64,000 bases of DNA from Bog-756 sp963730685. Its GTDB lineage: Bacteria > Actinomycetota > Acidimicrobiia > Acidimicrobiales > RAAP-2. The DNA lies in contig CAVSSP010000001.1 in assembly GCA_963730685.1 (NCBI GenBank), positions 310,001-374,000 on the forward strand, in the 5' to 3' direction. A model generated the notes under the pieces. The model worked only from the letters and a program-made list of their open reading frames with translations. It searched no databases and was not told the origin of the DNA. Positions 62,620 through 64,000 of the stretch are shown one piece after another. The position numbers and the translations under genes are program-made. The stretch's first letter is position 1. Each line of letters begins with the position of its first letter.

Positions 62620-63489
62620 GTGAAGAGCTTGGTCGACGAGTTCATTCCGCAAGCAGCCAGGGGACCAATTCCGGTGCCGGAGGCACAAAGGATCTCAAAT
62701 GTCGGGGTCTCCGATCCTGCCGAGCTCGACGCGGTCGGCGTCTCGGCCTGGTTCGGGAGTCACCTGGTCTTGCGGGACGTCTCGCTGCTGATGCGAGCGG
62801 CAACGGTCACGGCACTGATCGGGCCGTCGGGGTGTGGGAAGTCCACATTCCTCAGGATCCTCAACCGCATGCACGAGTCGATACCGGATGCGAAGCTGGC
62901 GGGCGAAGTCAGGCTGAACGGGAAGGACATCTACGAGGCAGGCCATCGGCCGACCGAGGCACGCAGGCAGATCGGCATGGTCTTCCAGAAGCCGAACCCC
63001 TTCCCGTCCATGTCCATCGCCGAGAATGTGACGGCGGGGCTGGGCCTGACCAACACCAAGGTCAGCAAGTCCGCCCGTGCGGATCTGGTTGAGGTCTGTC
63101 TCACGAAGGCCGGTCTTTGGAGCGAAGTGAAGGACCGACTGGATCGTCCGGGGTCGGCGCTTTCCGGCGGCCAGCAACAACGACTGTGTATCGCGCGGTC
63201 GTTGGCGGTCAACCCGAAGATCCTGCTGATGGACGAGCCATGCTCGGCGCTGGACCCCACCTCGACGCGACGGATCGAGGAGACCATTGGCGAGCTGAGC
63301 TCCGAGGTGACGATCGTGATCGTCACCCACAACATGCAACAGGCCGCCCGGGTCTCGCAGCAAGCCGCGTTCTTCCTTGCCGAGTCAGGAGAACCGGGGG
63401 CGATTGTCGAGAGCGGAAGCACGGTGAAGGTCTTCAATAGTCCAGACGACGAGCGCACCGCTGACTACGTCCAGGGAAGATTCGGATGA
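62620..63489 (+). CDS. pstB: phosphate ABC transporter ATP-binding protein PstB
   Basis: A 289-aa ABC ATPase of the PstB type. Walker A GPSGCGKST, Q-loop MVFQKPNPFPSMSIAENV, signature LSGGQQQRLCIARSL, Walker B ILLMDEPCSALDP and the switch His in VTHNMQQA are all present. KPNPFP is the PstB hallmark. An N-terminal extension of about 35 residues precedes the domain. GTG 62620 starts 4 bp after the surface-protein stop. Overlaps the permease gene (ATGA). Powers inorganic phosphate import. Confidence 0.93.
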   Translation: MKSLVDEFIPQAARGPIPVPEAQRISNVGVSDPAELDAVGVSAWFGSHLVLRDVSLLMRAATVTALIGPSGCGKSTFLRILNRMHESIPDAKLAGEVRLNGKDIYEAGHRPTEARRQIGMVFQKPNPFPSMSIAENVTAGLGLTNTKVSKSARADLVEVCLTKAGLWSEVKDRLDRPGSALSGGQQQRLCIARSLAVNPKILLMDEPCSALDPTSTRRIEETIGELSSEVTIVIVTHNMQQAARVSQQAAFFLAESGEPGAIVESGSTVKVFNSPDDERTADYVQGRFG

Positions 63490-64000
63490 CCACGGTCATC
63501 AGTCCCCCGGCGGACGTGCGTCTGGATGATCCTTTTCCACGGAAGATCGATCCAGGCCAACAACGCTCGGACCGCATCTTTCACGGGACGGCCAAGACCG
63601 TAGGCCTGCTCGTCCTGTGCATCACCGGCTCCATCGGGTTGTTCCTCGGCTACCAGGCGATACCGACCCTCCATCACTATGGCCTGCGCTTCTTCACCGG
63701 TGTGAACTGGGAGCCGCAACTGAACCGGATCGGGATCGCCGCGGTGCTCCTCGGGACCGTGGAGGTGGCGCTCGTCGCCATGACCGTGAGCTTTCCGTTC
63801 GCTCTGACCATGGCGCTGTTCATCAGCGAGTACGCACCCAGAAGATTGAAGTCCTGGCTGGTCTCGGCGATCGACCTTATGGCCGCGGTACCGAGCATCA
63901 TCTACGGCCTGTGGGGGTTCTTCCTTCTGATGCCCCGTGCCATCTACGTGGCCCGATGGCTCAGTCAGTACCTGGGCTTCATCCCGATCTTCCACGTGAG
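63486..64000 (+). CDS. pstC: phosphate ABC transporter permease PstC, N-terminal part
   Basis: The gene leaves the window at the right edge; 171 codons are visible. After a polar start there is a first helix (VGLLVLCITGSIGLFLGY). A loop with RFFTGVNWEPQ follows, typical of PstC, and then GIAAVLLGTVEVALVAMTVSFPFALTMALFISEYA and AVPSIIYGLWGFFLL, the cytoplasmic coupling region that fits PstB. ATG 63486 overlaps pstB by 4 bp. The order pstB before pstC is unusual. Confidence 0.88.
   Translation, partial: MTTVISPPADVRLDDPFPRKIDPGQQRSDRIFHGTAKTVGLLVLCITGSIGLFLGYQAIPTLHHYGLRFFTGVNWEPQLNRIGIAAVLLGTVEVALVAMTVSFPFALTMALFISEYAPRRLKSWLVSAIDLMAAVPSIIYGLWGFFLLMPRAIYVARWLSQYLGFIPIFHV

Noticed and set aside
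62560..63092. Surface protein extending into pstB
   Set aside because: The last 175 residues are a frame-shadow of pstB; one-base removal gives a natural end at 62616.
1..64000. Replication origin, integrase, transposase or toxin-antitoxin pair
   Set aside because: No DnaA-box cluster, recombinase, transposase or toxin partner was seen; the small XRE gene is flanked by clp genes instead.

Overview
The window is high-GC, densely packed DNA with many GTG starts and 1-8 bp gene overlaps. It looks like an aerobic actinomycete, most likely class Acidimicrobiia. This is inferred from an aa3-type oxidase cluster with two CtaG proteins, HemQ, an F420-type LLM oxidoreductase, a DUF222-HNH endonuclease, a groEL controlled by CIRCE, and secreted proteins with GYWLVASDGG repeats. 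No rRNA is present; there is one tRNA (Ser-UGA).

Layout: 1-13 kb is respiration: a fused DoxX-like/SCO protein, a lipoprotein, CtaG, a cupredoxin-like protein, oxidase subunits II, I and III, a 38-aa membrane miniprotein and a second CtaG, then a reverse-strand TlpA/SCO/unknown operon. 13-27 kb holds metabolic and regulatory genes: glycerate kinase, two aldo/keto reductases, a ClpP beside an apparently inactive ClpP paralogue and an XRE regulator, an ADH-VOC-LLM operon, ArsR/SRPBCC, Crp-like and TetR genes. About 27.6-35.6 kb looks like an acquired efflux island (dead tetR copy, two DHA2 MFS pumps, tetR, MMPL) ending at tRNA-Ser. 35.6-50.6 kb returns to housekeeping: pheA, larB-larC, HNH, FKBP, ArsB-like, APC permease, ArsR/SRPBCC/YCII, GNAT, NUDIX, NIL-larE-hemQ and groEL. 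50.7-64 kb encodes the cell surface: secreted proteins, a PstS-like binding protein, Ig-repeat/WxL-like proteins, a DUF916 (WxL-interacting) protein and then pstB and pstC.

Genes work together in clear modules. The oxidase genes sit with their copper-insertion and thiol-redox helpers. LarB, LarC and LarE make the nickel-pincer cofactor from two separate sites. The last 11 kb combines a phosphate-type ABC importer with a WxL/DUF916-like surface assembly in one direction, which is the most unusual arrangement here.

Seven otherwise intact genes carry single-base frameshifts, with eight shifts in all near 1660, 19075, 22434, 39435, 43070, 43392 and 62562 (two in one gene at 43070/43392). This suggests either assembly indel errors or real decay, so each such gene is described as one frameshifted unit.
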